The notes: generated from the letters alone by a model not told the origin. 64,000 nucleotides of DNA from Syntrophobacterales bacterium (GCA_019429105.1 JAHYJE010000006.1:29770-93769); one strand, 5' to 3'. Counted from the first letter of the stretch, positions 52,018 through 61,401 are shown. Program-made: numbers and translations.

Positions 52018-53349
52018 TCAATGTTTTTGTCGCAAATCCTTGAATCTTTTTGCCTTTACGTCATATCTGGGTAGAGTGCCGTAGTCGTGAAATTCAAGAT
52101 TATAGCCGAGGTTGGTGTTAAGCCGCAATTGATCCTTCAGATTGGTTTCGATGCGCTTACGTTCTTCCTCCCGTCCTTTAACTATCTCGATTTTGAGGGT
52201 GATGCGGTCAATGTCGCCTACCTTGTCAACGATTACCTCGAACTCATCGGCCAGGCCATCCATCCCTCTGACAACCTCCTCAATCGCCGAGGGAGACAGC
52301 AGCACCCCCTTTACCTTGGTAATGTCGTCCGACCTGCCGACAACCCCGCCCTTGATCATCCGGAAGGTTCTTCCGCATGAGCAGGGATCAGGCGCCCATT
52401 CGATGATGTCTTTGGAGTCGAAGCGGACGCAGGGCTGGGCCTGCCGGTCGAGGGCCGTGATGATCATTTTGCCCCGGCGCCCCGGCTCTTCGATATACTC
52501 CCCTGTCTCGACATCCTGAATCTCCACAAGGAAAAGGGCCTCGTTCACATGCAGACCGCCGGTTTGTTCCTGGCATTCATAGCTCCATGCGCCGATCTCG
52601 GTAGCGCCGGCATGGTCAAAAACCTTGGCGTTCCAGGCATCTTCCATCCGTTTTTTGGTCGCGGGGATGCTGGCGCCCGGTTCTCCGGCGCAGGTGATCC
52701 GGCGGATGGAAAGCGAGCGTGGATCGATGCCCATCTTCCTTGCCGTATCGGCCATCCCGAGCACATAGGTGGGCGTCGCCATCATGGCGGTACACTCAAG
52801 TTCCTGAATTTTCAGGATTCTTGCCTGGGTATCCAGAACCCCGCCGGGGACTATCTCGGCGCCGATTTTTTCCACTGCGTAATGGCCGGCCCAGAAGGCG
52901 ACAAAGACATTGTATCCGAAAGGCAGGAAAACCCGGTCGCGGGGACGATAGCCCTGCGCCCAGAGGATGTATGCCCAGCTTTCGGCCCACCACTCCCAGT
53001 CCTGCCAGGTGTCTGGTTGATAAACGGGCTGGCCGGTGGTGCCGCTGGTTTGCCGGAATTCCGCCACATCTTCAAGAGGCACGCACAGCGCATCGCCGTA
53101 AGGGAAGGGGTCCTTGCGCTGAATGCCCCGCATCAGCGATTTTTCCACAGAGGGGATCCGCCGGATATCTGCGAAGGAATGGATGTCTTCAGGTTTGATT
53201 CCCGCCTTTTCGTAGAGCCCGCGGTGAAATTTCGAGCGCTCATATGCCCAACTGAAAATCTTTTTGAATTTTTCGAGCTGGAGCTTGCGAAGTTTTTCAC
53301 GCGACAGCGTTTCGAGATAGGGATTCCAGTATTTTTGTTCAGAAAGCAA
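52018..53349 (-). CDS. paaK: Phenylacetate-CoA ligase-like enzyme
   Basis: 443-aa AMP-forming ligase of the PaaK group: FRQTSGTTGQPVYQPDTWQDW (AMP motif), GAEPGASIPATKK-type segment, DHAGATEIGAWSYEC, and CSCGRTFRMIKGGVVGRSDDITKVKGVLLSP, typical of aryl-CoA ligases of anaerobes. Starts at TTG after AAAGGAG. Family members activate phenylacetate, benzoate-like or other aromatic acids; the TRAP transporter upstream is the likely importer. Substrate not determinable by eye. Confidence 0.88.
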   Translation of the reverse strand: MLSEQKYWNPYLETLSREKLRKLQLEKFKKIFSWAYERSKFHRGLYEKAGIKPEDIHSFADIRRIPSVEKSLMRGIQRKDPFPYGDALCVPLEDVAEFRQTSGTTGQPVYQPDTWQDWEWWAESWAYILWAQGYRPRDRVFLPFGYNVFVAFWAGHYAVEKIGAEIVPGGVLDTQARILKIQELECTAMMATPTYVLGMADTARKMGIDPRSLSIRRITCAGEPGASIPATKKRMEDAWNAKVFDHAGATEIGAWSYECQEQTGGLHVNEALFLVEIQDVETGEYIEEPGRRGKMIITALDRQAQPCVRFDSKDIIEWAPDPCSCGRTFRMIKGGVVGRSDDITKVKGVLLSPSAIEEVVRGMDGLADEFEVIVDKVGDIDRITLKIEIVKGREEERKRIETNLKDQLRLNTNLGYNLEFHDYGTLPRYDVKAKRFKDLRQKH

Positions 53350-53370
53350 GGCAATACTCCTTTTTTAAAG

Positions 53371-54672
53371 CTATTTCATCATAACTGAAGGAAGATAAGT
53401 GGCAATCTGCGGGAATATAAACAACAGGAACGCCGCGCCTACCAGACTTATGAGAAAGGGATAGACCCCTCTGTAAATAACGCCGAATGGCTGTTTCGTG
53501 ACTGCCCTGACCACAAAGACGTTGATCGCCACAGGGGGAATAACTACCCCGATCATGACGGTAATCGCGATGATCATGCCGAACCAGAGGGGATCGTAGC
53601 CCAATTTGATTATGGCTGGATAGAAGATAGGGGTAGCCAGGATCATGAAGGCCAGATCATCGATGAAGGAGCCGCCGATCAGGTAAACGATGGCGATGAT
53701 GACCATGATCACATCGGGCGTTAGGGGAAGGGAGATGATCCAGTCCGCCGCCAGCATCGGAATTTTTGTCCTCGTGAGAAAATGGCCCAGCACCGCGGAG
53801 CCGGCAATCAGCATGAGCACCATGCTGGCCGTGCGCAGGGATTCCACAACCGATTTGATGTATCCTTTGAAATTGATGTCCCTTTTGATAACGGATAAAA
53901 GCAGGACGGCAAAGGTGCCGATGCTTCCCGCTTCTGTGGGGGTGAAGAAACCGTACATCAAGCCGCCGATGATTAGAAGAAATACGCCAACAACCCACAG
54001 CACCTCGGGCAGCGAGGCAATCCGGACCTTCCATGTCGATCGCTCGCCTTTGGGTCCAAGTTTTGGATTGATCCTGCACCAGAAATAGATGGTAAGGATG
54101 AAGAAAAAGGCGATCATCAATCCCGGGACAAGGCCGGCGAGAAACAGTTTGCCGATGGACTGCTCCGTGATGATGCCGAAGACGATCAAGGTAACGCTGG
54201 GCGGCAGAAGAATGCCGAGCGTGCCGACGGTTGCCACGGTTCCGGTAGAGAGGCTCTTGTTGTAGTTGTAGCGATCCATCTCGGGAACGGCTACGCTGGC
54301 GAAGGTCGCTGCGGTGGCCGGTGAAGACCCGCAGATGGCTTTAAATACAGTCGCCCCGGCAACGGTTGCCATGGCCAGACCGCCAGGAATGTGCCCGATA
54401 AATTTGTAGGCGGCGTCAAAGAGTCTTTTGGCGATGCCGGCATTGAAGGCGATCTGCCCCATCAGCACAAAGAGTGGAATGACGGTGAACCCATAGGAGG
54501 TAAAGGCGTCAAAAAAGTCTTTGGCCAGCAGGTTCATTCCGGCGTTAAACGAAACGAGATAGCTAAACCCGATAAATCCCACCAGGGCCATCGCAAAGGC
54601 CAGTTCGATGCCGGTCAGAAACAGGATGAGGACGGTAGATAGTCCGATAATGCCAATCGTAACCTCACTCAT
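53371..54672 (-). CDS. dctM: TRAP transporter large permease DctM (second system)
   Basis: 433-aa large permease, multi-helix, with IPLFVLMGQIAFNAGIAKRLF, SSPATAATFASVAVPEM, GILLPPSVTLIVFGI and VIPPVAINVFVV. ATG at 54672 overlaps the dctQ stop region, GGAGG upstream. Second TRAP system in the window, not a recent copy of the first (the sequences differ throughout). Confidence 0.93.
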   Translation of the reverse strand: MSEVTIGIIGLSTVLILFLTGIELAFAMALVGFIGFSYLVSFNAGMNLLAKDFFDAFTSYGFTVIPLFVLMGQIAFNAGIAKRLFDAAYKFIGHIPGGLAMATVAGATVFKAICGSSPATAATFASVAVPEMDRYNYNKSLSTGTVATVGTLGILLPPSVTLIVFGIITEQSIGKLFLAGLVPGLMIAFFFILTIYFWCRINPKLGPKGERSTWKVRIASLPEVLWVVGVFLLIIGGLMYGFFTPTEAGSIGTFAVLLLSVIKRDINFKGYIKSVVESLRTASMVLMLIAGSAVLGHFLTRTKIPMLAADWIISLPLTPDVIMVIIAIVYLIGGSFIDDLAFMILATPIFYPAIIKLGYDPLWFGMIIAITVMIGVVIPPVAINVFVVRAVTKQPFGVIYRGVYPFLISLVGAAFLLFIFPQIATYLPSVMMK

Positions 54673-55147
54673 AGCTGCCTCCAATAACCTGAAGGATTTG
54701 GGCTATGAGAATGAGGCACTGAACCAGGGCGCAGAATCCCAATCCAAAAGCCATTGGGTAGAACGGCAGTTGCAGCGTCAGAGAAACCTCCCCTGTTCGG
54801 TAAAAGTCCATCCCCATTTTGATGAGATTCCAGCAGAGGATGGAAAAAAGCCCGATTCCGAGCAGCCGGGTGGTGATGTTTACTGTATTCCGCACGGCTT
54901 CGGGAAACTTTGCGACAAAAAAGTCCACAAGCACATGCCCCTTGAGCAGGGTGGTAAGCGGAACAGCGAAACCGATTACAACTGCCCCGGAGAACGCGAC
55001 CAGTTCATAAGTTCCGACAACCGGCATGCGAAATGACCGCAGAATGACATCCAATACCGTAAGCAACATGATAAAGGTAATGGCAATGCCGGCAAAGATA
55101 TCAAGGAACTTTCCCAGTCCTTGCACTTTGTTGATAATTGACTGCAT
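54665..55147 (-). CDS. dctQ: TRAP transporter small permease DctQ (second system)
   Basis: 160-aa membrane protein with four hydrophobic segments (IFAGIAITFIMLLTVLDVIL; YELVAFSGAVVIGFAVPLTTLLKGHVLVD). Start M QSIINKVQGL fits AAGGAGCGC upstream; the longer frame overlaps the terminator. Follows the dctP hairpin. Confidence 0.9.
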   Translation of the reverse strand: MQSIINKVQGLGKFLDIFAGIAITFIMLLTVLDVILRSFRMPVVGTYELVAFSGAVVIGFAVPLTTLLKGHVLVDFFVAKFPEAVRNTVNITTRLLGIGLFSILCWNLIKMGMDFYRTGEVSLTLQLPFYPMAFGLGFCALVQCLILIAQILQVIGGSYE

Positions 55148-55203
55148 GAAGCGCTCCTTATTGAGGATTTTCGATTTAGGGGCTGATTTGGTTAAAAAGA
55201 AAA

Positions 55204-55230
55204 GGGGAGGGATGCAACTCATCCCTTCCC
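55204..55230 (-). terminator. Rho-independent terminator between dctP and dctQ (second system)
   Basis: On the minus strand GGGAAGGGATG pairs with CATCCCTCCCC (one bulge, 5-nt loop), followed by TTTTCTTTTT. Convincing terminator shape inside the operon, giving higher dctP than dctQM expression. Confidence 0.8.
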
Positions 55231-55240
55231 TGAAGAACAT

Positions 55241-56266
55241 TTACTTCTGAAGTTTTTTAAGCTCTGCCTGGCAGAATTTGAGCGCTTCGTCGCCGGGGAG
55301 GTTTTTCGCCTTCGTGGTTTTTACGTAATCGCCCAAGATCGGCTGCACCTTTTCATGCCAGCGCGCGTCCTCTGCCTTGGAAAGCTTGATGATCTTGATC
55401 CCCTTGGCGGCAGCCAGCTCGTAGCCTATCTTGTCTATTTCATCCCACGCCTGCCCCGTTTTGATGATCCATTCCTGATTAACGCCTTCAATAATTTTCT
55501 GGAGATCGGCGGGGAGGGAGGCCCACTTTTCCTTGTTCATGACAACAAAGAATCCTGTTGTGTAAGCAGAGCCGAAGTTCTGTGTTGTGGAACCGACAAC
55601 TTCCGCGAGTTTCCAGCCCTTGAGGGCCTCAGCAGGGAAAACGCCGCCTTCTGCAACGCCCTTCTGAAGCGCATCGTACCGGTCAGGCATGGGCATGGCG
55701 ACCGGAACAGCGCCAAGGGCGGCGACTATTTTAGCGCTCAGACCATGGCAGGCAATCTTCAGACCTTTGAGATCTTCCAGGGTCGAGACCGGCTTTTTGG
55801 TGTTGAGGATGCCGGGGCCATGGGCGTGCAGGTACATCACTTTTACATCGTCGAATTCCTTCGGTTTGAATTTATTGTAGTAGATATTGATCAGTTTTGT
55901 GGCTTCCAGACCGTTTTGGTAGCCGAGCGGAAGGTCGATGACCTCGGTCAGGGGGAATCTGCCGCGGGTGTAACCCATAACGGATAATCCCACATCGGAG
56001 AGCCCCTTCACCACGCCGTCATAGCATTGGGCTGCCGGAGTCAAAGTTCCTCCCGGGAAAACCGTTACCTTTACCCTGCCGTTTGTTCTTTTTTCGACCT
56101 CTTTGCCCCACTCCACGGAAAGGACGGCATGCTTGTGAGGGGCCGGGAAAAAGTTGGAGTAGGTAAGTTCGATGGGTTTTGTCTGCGCGCTGACAGGAGA
56201 AACGGCTAAACACAGACCTGCGACTAATAAACTAAAAAACAGAGACACTACTTTCCAATGCTTCAT
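55241..56266 (-). CDS. dctP: TRAP transporter substrate-binding protein DctP (second system)
   Basis: 341-aa periplasmic binding protein with signal peptide (VVSLFFSLLVAGLCLAVSPVSAQ). DctP signatures: YSNFFPAPHKHAVLSVEWGKEVEKRTNGRVKVTVFPGG, GYTRGRFPLTEVIDLP, LKGLKIACHGLSAKIVAALGAVPVAMPMPDRYDALQKGVAEGGVFP. AAAGGAGGG precedes the ATG. It heads the operon with dctQM, paaK-like ligase and HMGL-like lyase. Confidence 0.92.
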   Translation of the reverse strand: MKHWKVVSLFFSLLVAGLCLAVSPVSAQTKPIELTYSNFFPAPHKHAVLSVEWGKEVEKRTNGRVKVTVFPGGTLTPAAQCYDGVVKGLSDVGLSVMGYTRGRFPLTEVIDLPLGYQNGLEATKLINIYYNKFKPKEFDDVKVMYLHAHGPGILNTKKPVSTLEDLKGLKIACHGLSAKIVAALGAVPVAMPMPDRYDALQKGVAEGGVFPAEALKGWKLAEVVGSTTQNFGSAYTTGFFVVMNKEKWASLPADLQKIIEGVNQEWIIKTGQAWDEIDKIGYELAAAKGIKIIKLSKAEDARWHEKVQPILGDYVKTTKAKNLPGDEALKFCQAELKKLQK

Positions 56267-56621
56267 TTTAACCCTCCTTTAATAGTGTTGAAGACTTGCA
56301 TACGTCATTTTCCACCTGCCTGCCCTTCTTGAGATGTTACAAAGGTTTGGTAAAAATCAGGGAATCTTTTTTGTCCGGGTTCTTGAGGATTTTCGGGTTT
56401 TCTAATCACAAATCGCTTTATTGTCAAGCAAAATATCTTTGAAGCTCCGATTCTCTTTTTGACTTCCCTTTTGCTTTTTTCTTCTGTCTCTGGTATTTCT
56501 GCGGCTGGGGGCAGAAAACAGTGCCGATAAATGCCTGCATTTGCTGAAATAATTCGGGAAGCAGCAAGAGGACCGGGTTGCAGAAGCTACTGTAAAAATT
56601 GTCCCGGACGTCAGGAATTGG
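56267..56621. other. Intergenic region between divergent genes
   Basis: 355 bp separating the second dctP from the YgjP-like peptidase, both transcribed outward. No RNA gene recognised. It should contain both promoters, but I see no convincing consensus pair. Confidence 0.4.
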
Positions 56622-57365
56622 ATGGATAAAAATTTGCCGTTGCCAAAGAAGAGGTTAGTTGATTATCGGGTACGCGTTTCTGCGCGGGCGCGGAACGTTC
56701 GTTTGCAGATCTCGTCACAGTACGGCCTTGTTGTAGTTGCTCCCCGGTATTTTGATCTGGCCCGGATCCCCGCGCTGATCGAGCAAAAGCGAAAATGGAT
56801 AGAGAGCCATCTGCGCCGGTTTGCCGAGATGCCCGGCGGTCGGGAGACCAGGCCCGCCTTAATCCTGCCGGATGTCATTGACCTTCCCGCGCTGGGCGAG
56901 GCATGGCAGGTGCGCTACAACCCGATGAACACCGCCGTGGTCGGGATTGTCAGCGAGGCGCCGGGGGAGCTGATTGTTTACGGCGCCGTCCATCATCAAC
57001 CCGCCTGCCGCGAGGTCCTGATCAACTGGCTGCGGCGGCGCACCCGCGAGGAACTCTGCGCCTGGCTTTCCACCCTGGCCGCTGAATACGGATTTACGTT
57101 CAGGGAATCCGTGGTGCGGGGGCAGAAAACCCGCTGGGGGAGCTGTTCAGCAAAAGGGACTATATCTTTAAGCTATAAGCTGCTTTTTTTAGAGCGCGAC
57201 TGGGTGCGCTGTGTTCTTCTGCATGAGCTGTGCCACACGGTTATCATGAATCATTCTGAAGATTTCCGAAGTCTTTTGAATCGTCTTGAACCAAAAAGCA
57301 GGCAGATTGACAGGGAAATGCGCGAAGCGGCAAGGCGGGTCCCCGTCTGGGTGGAAAAAGGCTGA
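56622..57365 (+). CDS. YgjP/M48-type zinc metallopeptidase
   Basis: 247-aa protein of the YgjP-like (DUF45) family: RARNVRLQISSQYGLVVVAPRYFD at the N-terminus and, near the C-terminus, QKTRWGSCSAKGTISLSYKLLF, LLHELCHTVIMNHSEDF (HExxH…H zinc motif) and FRSLLNRLEP. Cytosolic, no signal. Its biological substrate is unknown. Convergent with tonB; 82 nt between the ends. Confidence 0.88.
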   Translation: MDKNLPLPKKRLVDYRVRVSARARNVRLQISSQYGLVVVAPRYFDLARIPALIEQKRKWIESHLRRFAEMPGGRETRPALILPDVIDLPALGEAWQVRYNPMNTAVVGIVSEAPGELIVYGAVHHQPACREVLINWLRRRTREELCAWLSTLAAEYGFTFRESVVRGQKTRWGSCSAKGTISLSYKLLFLERDWVRCVLLHELCHTVIMNHSEDFRSLLNRLEPKSRQIDREMREAARRVPVWVEKG

Positions 57366-57446
57366 CGGCGCTTTCGGATTATCCGCCGGTCTGGGGCTGA
57401 AGGGTAACTTTCTTGAGCCGGGTGGGAAGGGCGAGGAGGCAGTGCT

Positions 57447-58379
57447 TCATTCCAGTTTGAAGCGGATCGGGAGAACCGCCCGGGAAACGACTTTCTGCCC
57501 ATTGGCAGAGGCCGGCGCAAAGGTAGATTTCCTGACCGCTTCGATTGCCGCCTCCGTCAACCCGTAACCAGCCGGTTCGGTAACGTCAATCCGCTGTACT
57601 TTGCCCGTCTGATCGATCAGGAGCGTTAAAACGACCCGCCCTTCTTTTCCCTGTCTGCGGGCGAATGAGGGATAAACCGGAGTTGCCCGGCGAATGAAAG
57701 TCGGGGCGTTTGTTTCGCCGAATTTCGTCTCGAGGGGGATGCCGCTTCCCGTTCCAAGCGAGGCATGGCCGCTTAAACCGCCTCCGAACCCGGTTTCTGA
57801 ACCAGTTTTGGAGATTCCCCCGGGATTGCTTCCTGCCGCACCGGTGGTTGCTGTGCCCGCAGACGCGCCGCTGTTTTGCGAAACGCGTTGGGTTGTTCCC
57901 CGGCCGTATTCAATGCCGTCAGGCACGGCCGCGAGCAATCCATCATCCTTTGCGATCTCGGAAGGGGTCGGCAGGATTGTCTCTGCAGATTTTTCCGTAA
58001 CGGATTTTTCAATGGTCTGGGGGAGCTCTTCCGTTGCAATCTTTTTTGCCGTGGCAGGCGCCGCCTTTATTGCATTATTTTGCACCTTTGCCCGTTCCCT
58101 TTGCGGCGAAGGAGCGGTCTCTTTTTGTCCTCCGGCCCGGGAAGCAGACGATTCTTTTTGTAAAAAATACGAACCATCTTCGTCGAAACTTATATGGAAG
58201 GTTTGTACGGCAACCGTGTCGGTGGCTGGCTGGAGCGCCAAAAAAAGCAGAAAGAAGGCATGAAGCGCCACAGAGGCGACGATCGCGGCATGGATCGCGC
58301 TCAGACGAAATCTGCATGCATTTTCCCGGGTCTCTTCTTTTTCAAAATACAGCGGCAATGTTTTTTCCTGAACTGCCAT
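57447..58379 (-). CDS. tonB: TonB-family energy transducer
   Basis: 310-aa protein with a single N-terminal membrane anchor (RLSAIHAAIVASVALHAFFLLFLALQP), a long Ala/Thr/Ser/Lys-rich periplasmic linker (about 90-215), and a C-terminal TonB domain (FIRRATPVYPSFARRQGKEGRVVLTLLIDQTGKVQRIDV, GLTEAAIEAVRKSTFAPASANGQ). ATG at 58379 is preferred over 58427. A B12 riboswitch and terminator lie upstream, so it is expressed when cobalamin is scarce. No exbB/exbD or btuB lies next to it in this window. Confidence 0.92.
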   Translation of the reverse strand: MAVQEKTLPLYFEKEETRENACRFRLSAIHAAIVASVALHAFFLLFLALQPATDTVAVQTFHISFDEDGSYFLQKESSASRAGGQKETAPSPQRERAKVQNNAIKAAPATAKKIATEELPQTIEKSVTEKSAETILPTPSEIAKDDGLLAAVPDGIEYGRGTTQRVSQNSGASAGTATTGAAGSNPGGISKTGSETGFGGGLSGHASLGTGSGIPLETKFGETNAPTFIRRATPVYPSFARRQGKEGRVVLTLLIDQTGKVQRIDVTEPAGYGLTEAAIEAVRKSTFAPASANGQKVVSRAVLPIRFKLE

Positions 58380-58414
58380 TTCGTTTCCCAAAAAAGTGGT
58401 TGCATAAACCAAAA

Positions 58415-58447
58415 AATCCCCGACCACAAAACTTATGGTCGGGGATT
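58415..58447 (-). terminator. Terminator of the B12 riboswitch
   Basis: Minus-strand stem AATCCCCGACCA / TGGTCGGGGATT (12 bp, 9-nt loop) followed by TTTTTTGG, 36 nt before the tonB start. It sits between riboswitch and gene, the expected expression platform. Confidence 0.88.
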
Positions 58448-58514
58448 ACACGTTTTTATAATCCTCAGATATAAAATTCCGTCTTCTTTACCTTCGAAGA
58501 TAATGACGGGTCTG

Positions 58515-58735
58515 ATCCTGGCCGGTCTCCTGGCTTGCAGGTCATCCTTCCCCCCGTGCCTTCCCATCATAACGACAGTGGCCGGCGACCTGGAACCAAG
58601 CTAACAGAGCCGGTAAAACTGTTCCAAGTCCGTAACGGGGATCGTCGCTGCTTACAGTGGCGGGTCCGCTCCCGATTTTAACGGGATTCCCTATCATGCC
58701 CCCAAGGGGGCTCTACCAAGACAGATTCTCTTGCA
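58515..58735 (-). promoter_or_regulatory. Cobalamin (B12) riboswitch
   Basis: On the minus strand the element has the core motifs GGGAATCCCGT…AATCGGGAGCGGACCCGC, the CACTGT box, GGGAAGGC…GGAAGGATGA, and the B12-box GCAAGCCAGGAGACC. It lies upstream of tonB with a terminator between (58415-58447), so B12 binding should end transcription. Boundaries are approximate. Confidence 0.93.
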
Positions 58736-58829
58736 AAAGAACGTAACTTCCCGAACTAAAAGCTCGCTGGACGGCTAACACAGCCGCCTTTTCCTGTCAA
58801 GATTTATCTGGGGTGAATGAAAATACCGA

Positions 58830-58874
58830 TTGACAATATTGTTTAAATATATTAATGTTTAGGAAAATTTAAAC
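58830..58874 (+). promoter_or_regulatory. Promoter and inverted repeat upstream of the ArsR gene
   Basis: TTGACA (58830-58835), 17-bp spacer, TAATGT (58853-58858). GTTTAAAT (58841-58848) and ATTTAAAC (58867-58874) form an 8-bp inverted repeat spaced 18 bp, straddling the -10, a candidate site for ArsR autoregulation. Confidence 0.5.
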
Positions 58875-58901
58875 TCTTAAACTTTGCGAAGGGAGGAAGC
58901 A

Positions 58902-59228
58902 ATGGAAAGGATATACGAACTTCAGGCTAATATATGCAAGGCGTTATCAAATCCGAACCGCTTGGAGATCATTAACAAGCTGAAGGAAAAAGAGCTATCT
59001 GCCGCGGAGTTGATGGAGAAGACGGGACTCGGCAAGTCCAGATTTTCCCAGTACATGGGGGGGCTCAAGGCTACCGGGCTGGTACTGAGCCGACGCGAAG
59101 GGGTAACCGTCTATTATCGGATTTCCAATATCAAGATTATCGAAGCCTGCTCCCTGATGAGAGAGGTGCTGCTGGCCGAGATCAATGGAAAAAGCGAGCT
59201 TGCCGCCAATCTGAAGAGCGACAATTGA
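58902..59228 (+). CDS. ArsR-family transcriptional regulator
   Basis: 108-aa regulator: ICKALSNPNRLEIINKLKEKELSAAELMEKTGLGKSRFSQYMGGLKATGLVLSRREGVTVYYRIS is the winged helix of ArsR/SmtB proteins. Cysteines at ANICKALS and IEACSLMREV could be ligands but do not form the classical ELCVCDL motif. ATG has GGGAGGAAGC upstream. Probable controller of the porin/cytochrome genes downstream, now separated from them by MITE copy D. Confidence 0.85.
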   Translation: MERIYELQANICKALSNPNRLEIINKLKEKELSAAELMEKTGLGKSRFSQYMGGLKATGLVLSRREGVTVYYRISNIKIIEACSLMREVLLAEINGKSELAANLKSDN

Positions 59229-59502
59229 GGAGCTTTACGTAATGAAGAAAGGGCGGAGGTGCAGCGCAATGAAGAAATGGCTGGCTATCCGGCACTCTCT
59301 TCTTCGCAGTTACCGATTCTATCCGGGATTGATGTCAGTGAAAACAGGCATCCTCCCGGTTTTTTTTGCAGTAAGTTGTCCCTGTCGGCTGTACGCGCAG
59401 GATGTTTTCAAATTTTTTTCAATGAAGGAGCGGGCGTTTTTTTGGCAGGGGAGGTCGCCTCCCCGCAAACCGGGTTGTTCGGGAACAACCGACTGAACTC
59501 TA
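59229..59502. other. Intergenic, possible gene remnant
   Basis: Short plus-strand frames (one of 84 codons from 59242, another from 59259) overlap here but show no family resemblance. Runs of T occur around 59360 and 59410. May be a decayed gene; MITE copy D follows directly. Confidence 0.35.
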
Positions 59503-59676
59503 GAGGCAATTGCAAAACTCTCACATTCTGTCATTTCCGCAATGATTTTAAGCGGGAAAACGAAGTTTAATGTTCATAATCTGGTTCTAACTGCTTGAAA
59601 AACCGTATTCCCGATAGAAGCATTGTGTACATTAAGCTCCGCTTTCGGGAATGACAAATAGTTTTGCGATTGGCTC
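59503..59676. mobile_element. MITE-like element, copy D (174 bp), TSD TCTA
   Basis: Ends GAGGCAATTGCAAAACT and complement of GAGCCAATCGCAAAACT; TCTA flanks it (59499-59502, 59677-59680). Same long type as copy A. It lies 42 nt upstream of the porin gene, so it may contribute or remove promoter sequence. Confidence 0.9.
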
Positions 59677-59718
59677 TCTAAACTGATTTTGAAAAAACTT
59701 ATACAGCAAGGAGAGACA

Positions 59719-61387
59719 ATGAAAAAGTTCATGAGAGTATTCATCACCGCCGCAGTATTGATCGCCTTCTGTCTTCCCGTCCCCGCAATGGCGGCCGATC
59801 AGAATGAGCTGCAAAGCAAGATTGATCAGCTTTCCCGGGAACTGGAAGCGTTGAAGGCAATGGTCAAGGAGAACGTCGGCAAAACAAAGGAAATAGATGC
59901 CGTCAAACAGCAGGTCAAGAAAAACGAAGAAAAATCGTTAAGCCACTGGTTGAACGTCAGCGGCGATTACCGCTTCCGCTACGACAATCTCCGCGGGCAG
60001 GTGGCGCCCTATGCCGACGGCATGACCATGTTCGGCAATGTCGGGGCATTGATGGCGGCAATGAACGCCGGCACTATTGCCCCCATGACCCAGCCAGCGC
60101 TGTTCGGCGCGGCCATTGGCGGCGGGGCGGTTGGCCCGCTTACCCTGCCTACGGCAATGCGGAACGCCTATGACGTCAAGAGCGACTCCATCTATACAAA
60201 CCGTTTCGGCCTCAACCTGAAGGCGAAGGCGACCGAGGACGTATCCGTCACTGCCCGTCTGCTCATGTATAAAGCGGCGGGGGCGCAGGACGACAATGCG
60301 CTCGGTTCAGGGAATACCGCCTTTTCGTTTGACCGGGCCGGCCTTTTTGACGGCACCATCGGTCATGTCCCCGGCGACAACAAACTTGCCGTTGACCGCG
60401 TTTACGGTACCTGGAGCAACATCGCCGAGCAGCCGATCTGGTTTTCCATTGGCCGACGTCCTTCCACCGGCGGGGTTCCCAGCCATCTCAAGGAAAACAA
60501 GCCGGCCCCCGGCAACTCGGGAGTCCCGGCGCTCTTGGTGGACTATGCCTTTGAACGGCGCAACCCTCGGATATGCGCCTGATATCGACTCGCTGCCCGG
60601 CGCCTACCTGAAATTATGCTATGGTCGGGGATTCCAGAACGACATCAAAAATGCCGATACCGGAAACGGCTTGAAAAATACGGACATGATCGGCCTGAAC
60701 GTCGTCCCCTATGAAACCGACCGCTTTCGCGCGGAGTTGCAGTACAACCGGGGCATGAACATCTTTGACGCGCCGAAAATGCTTACCGGTCCGTACAACA
60801 TGCTGGCGCCTGCCACTAATCTCGGCGACATTGACTGGTACGGAATGGACTTTCTCGGCAATGTGAAAAAGGTGGGCATCGGCAACCTGAACTGGTTTGT
60901 CAATGGCGCCCTCAGCCGGACAAGTCCCAATGGCAATACCCTCAAGTTCAACGGTCTGGATACCGGTTACGGGCTCCTCTACAGCGGCGTGCCGGAAGAC
61001 AAAACCGGGTGGGCTGTCTATGCAGGCATCCGATATGACATCCCGTCCACCCTTACCAAGATCGGACTTGAGTATAACCACGGTTCCGAGGACTGGATCA
61101 CCTTCAGCCCGGCTGCCGACGACATGTGGACCAGCAAGCTGGGAGTCCGCGGCAGTGTTTATGAAGTCTATATCATTCAGGAGCTGAAGCTGAAGCCGAT
61201 CTCTTCGTGGCTGAGCAAAACGTTCTTCCGGATCGGTTATCAGTACTATGATTTTGATTACACCGGAAGCAACAGTTGGCTGGGCGCGCCGATAAAGATC
61301 GGTGATTTGAATAGCATGACGCCGCAACTGACCGCGCCGCTGAAGAATGCCCAGGATCTCTACTTAACGTTTGAAGTTCATTTTTAG
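59719..61387 (+). pseudogene. DUF3373-type outer-membrane porin, frameshifted
   Basis: About 556-aa protein in two frames. Signal peptide VFITAAVLIAFCLPVPAMA, a coiled coil (NELQSKIDQLSRELEALKAMVKENVGK, QQVKKNEEKS), then beta-strand-rich porin sequence (WLNVSGDYRFRYDN, YTNRFGLNLKAKATEDVSVTARLLMY, WFSIGRRPSTGG). The frame changes between LLVDYAF (about 60552) and GATLGYAPDIDSLPGAYLKL; one extra base in TTTGAACGG is the simplest reason. The second part ends in LTFEVHF, with terminal F typical of barrel proteins. ATG with AAGGAGA upstream. Either a decayed gene or an assembly error. Confidence 0.8.
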
Positions 61388-61401
61388 TTAGCACCTTTTC
61401 C

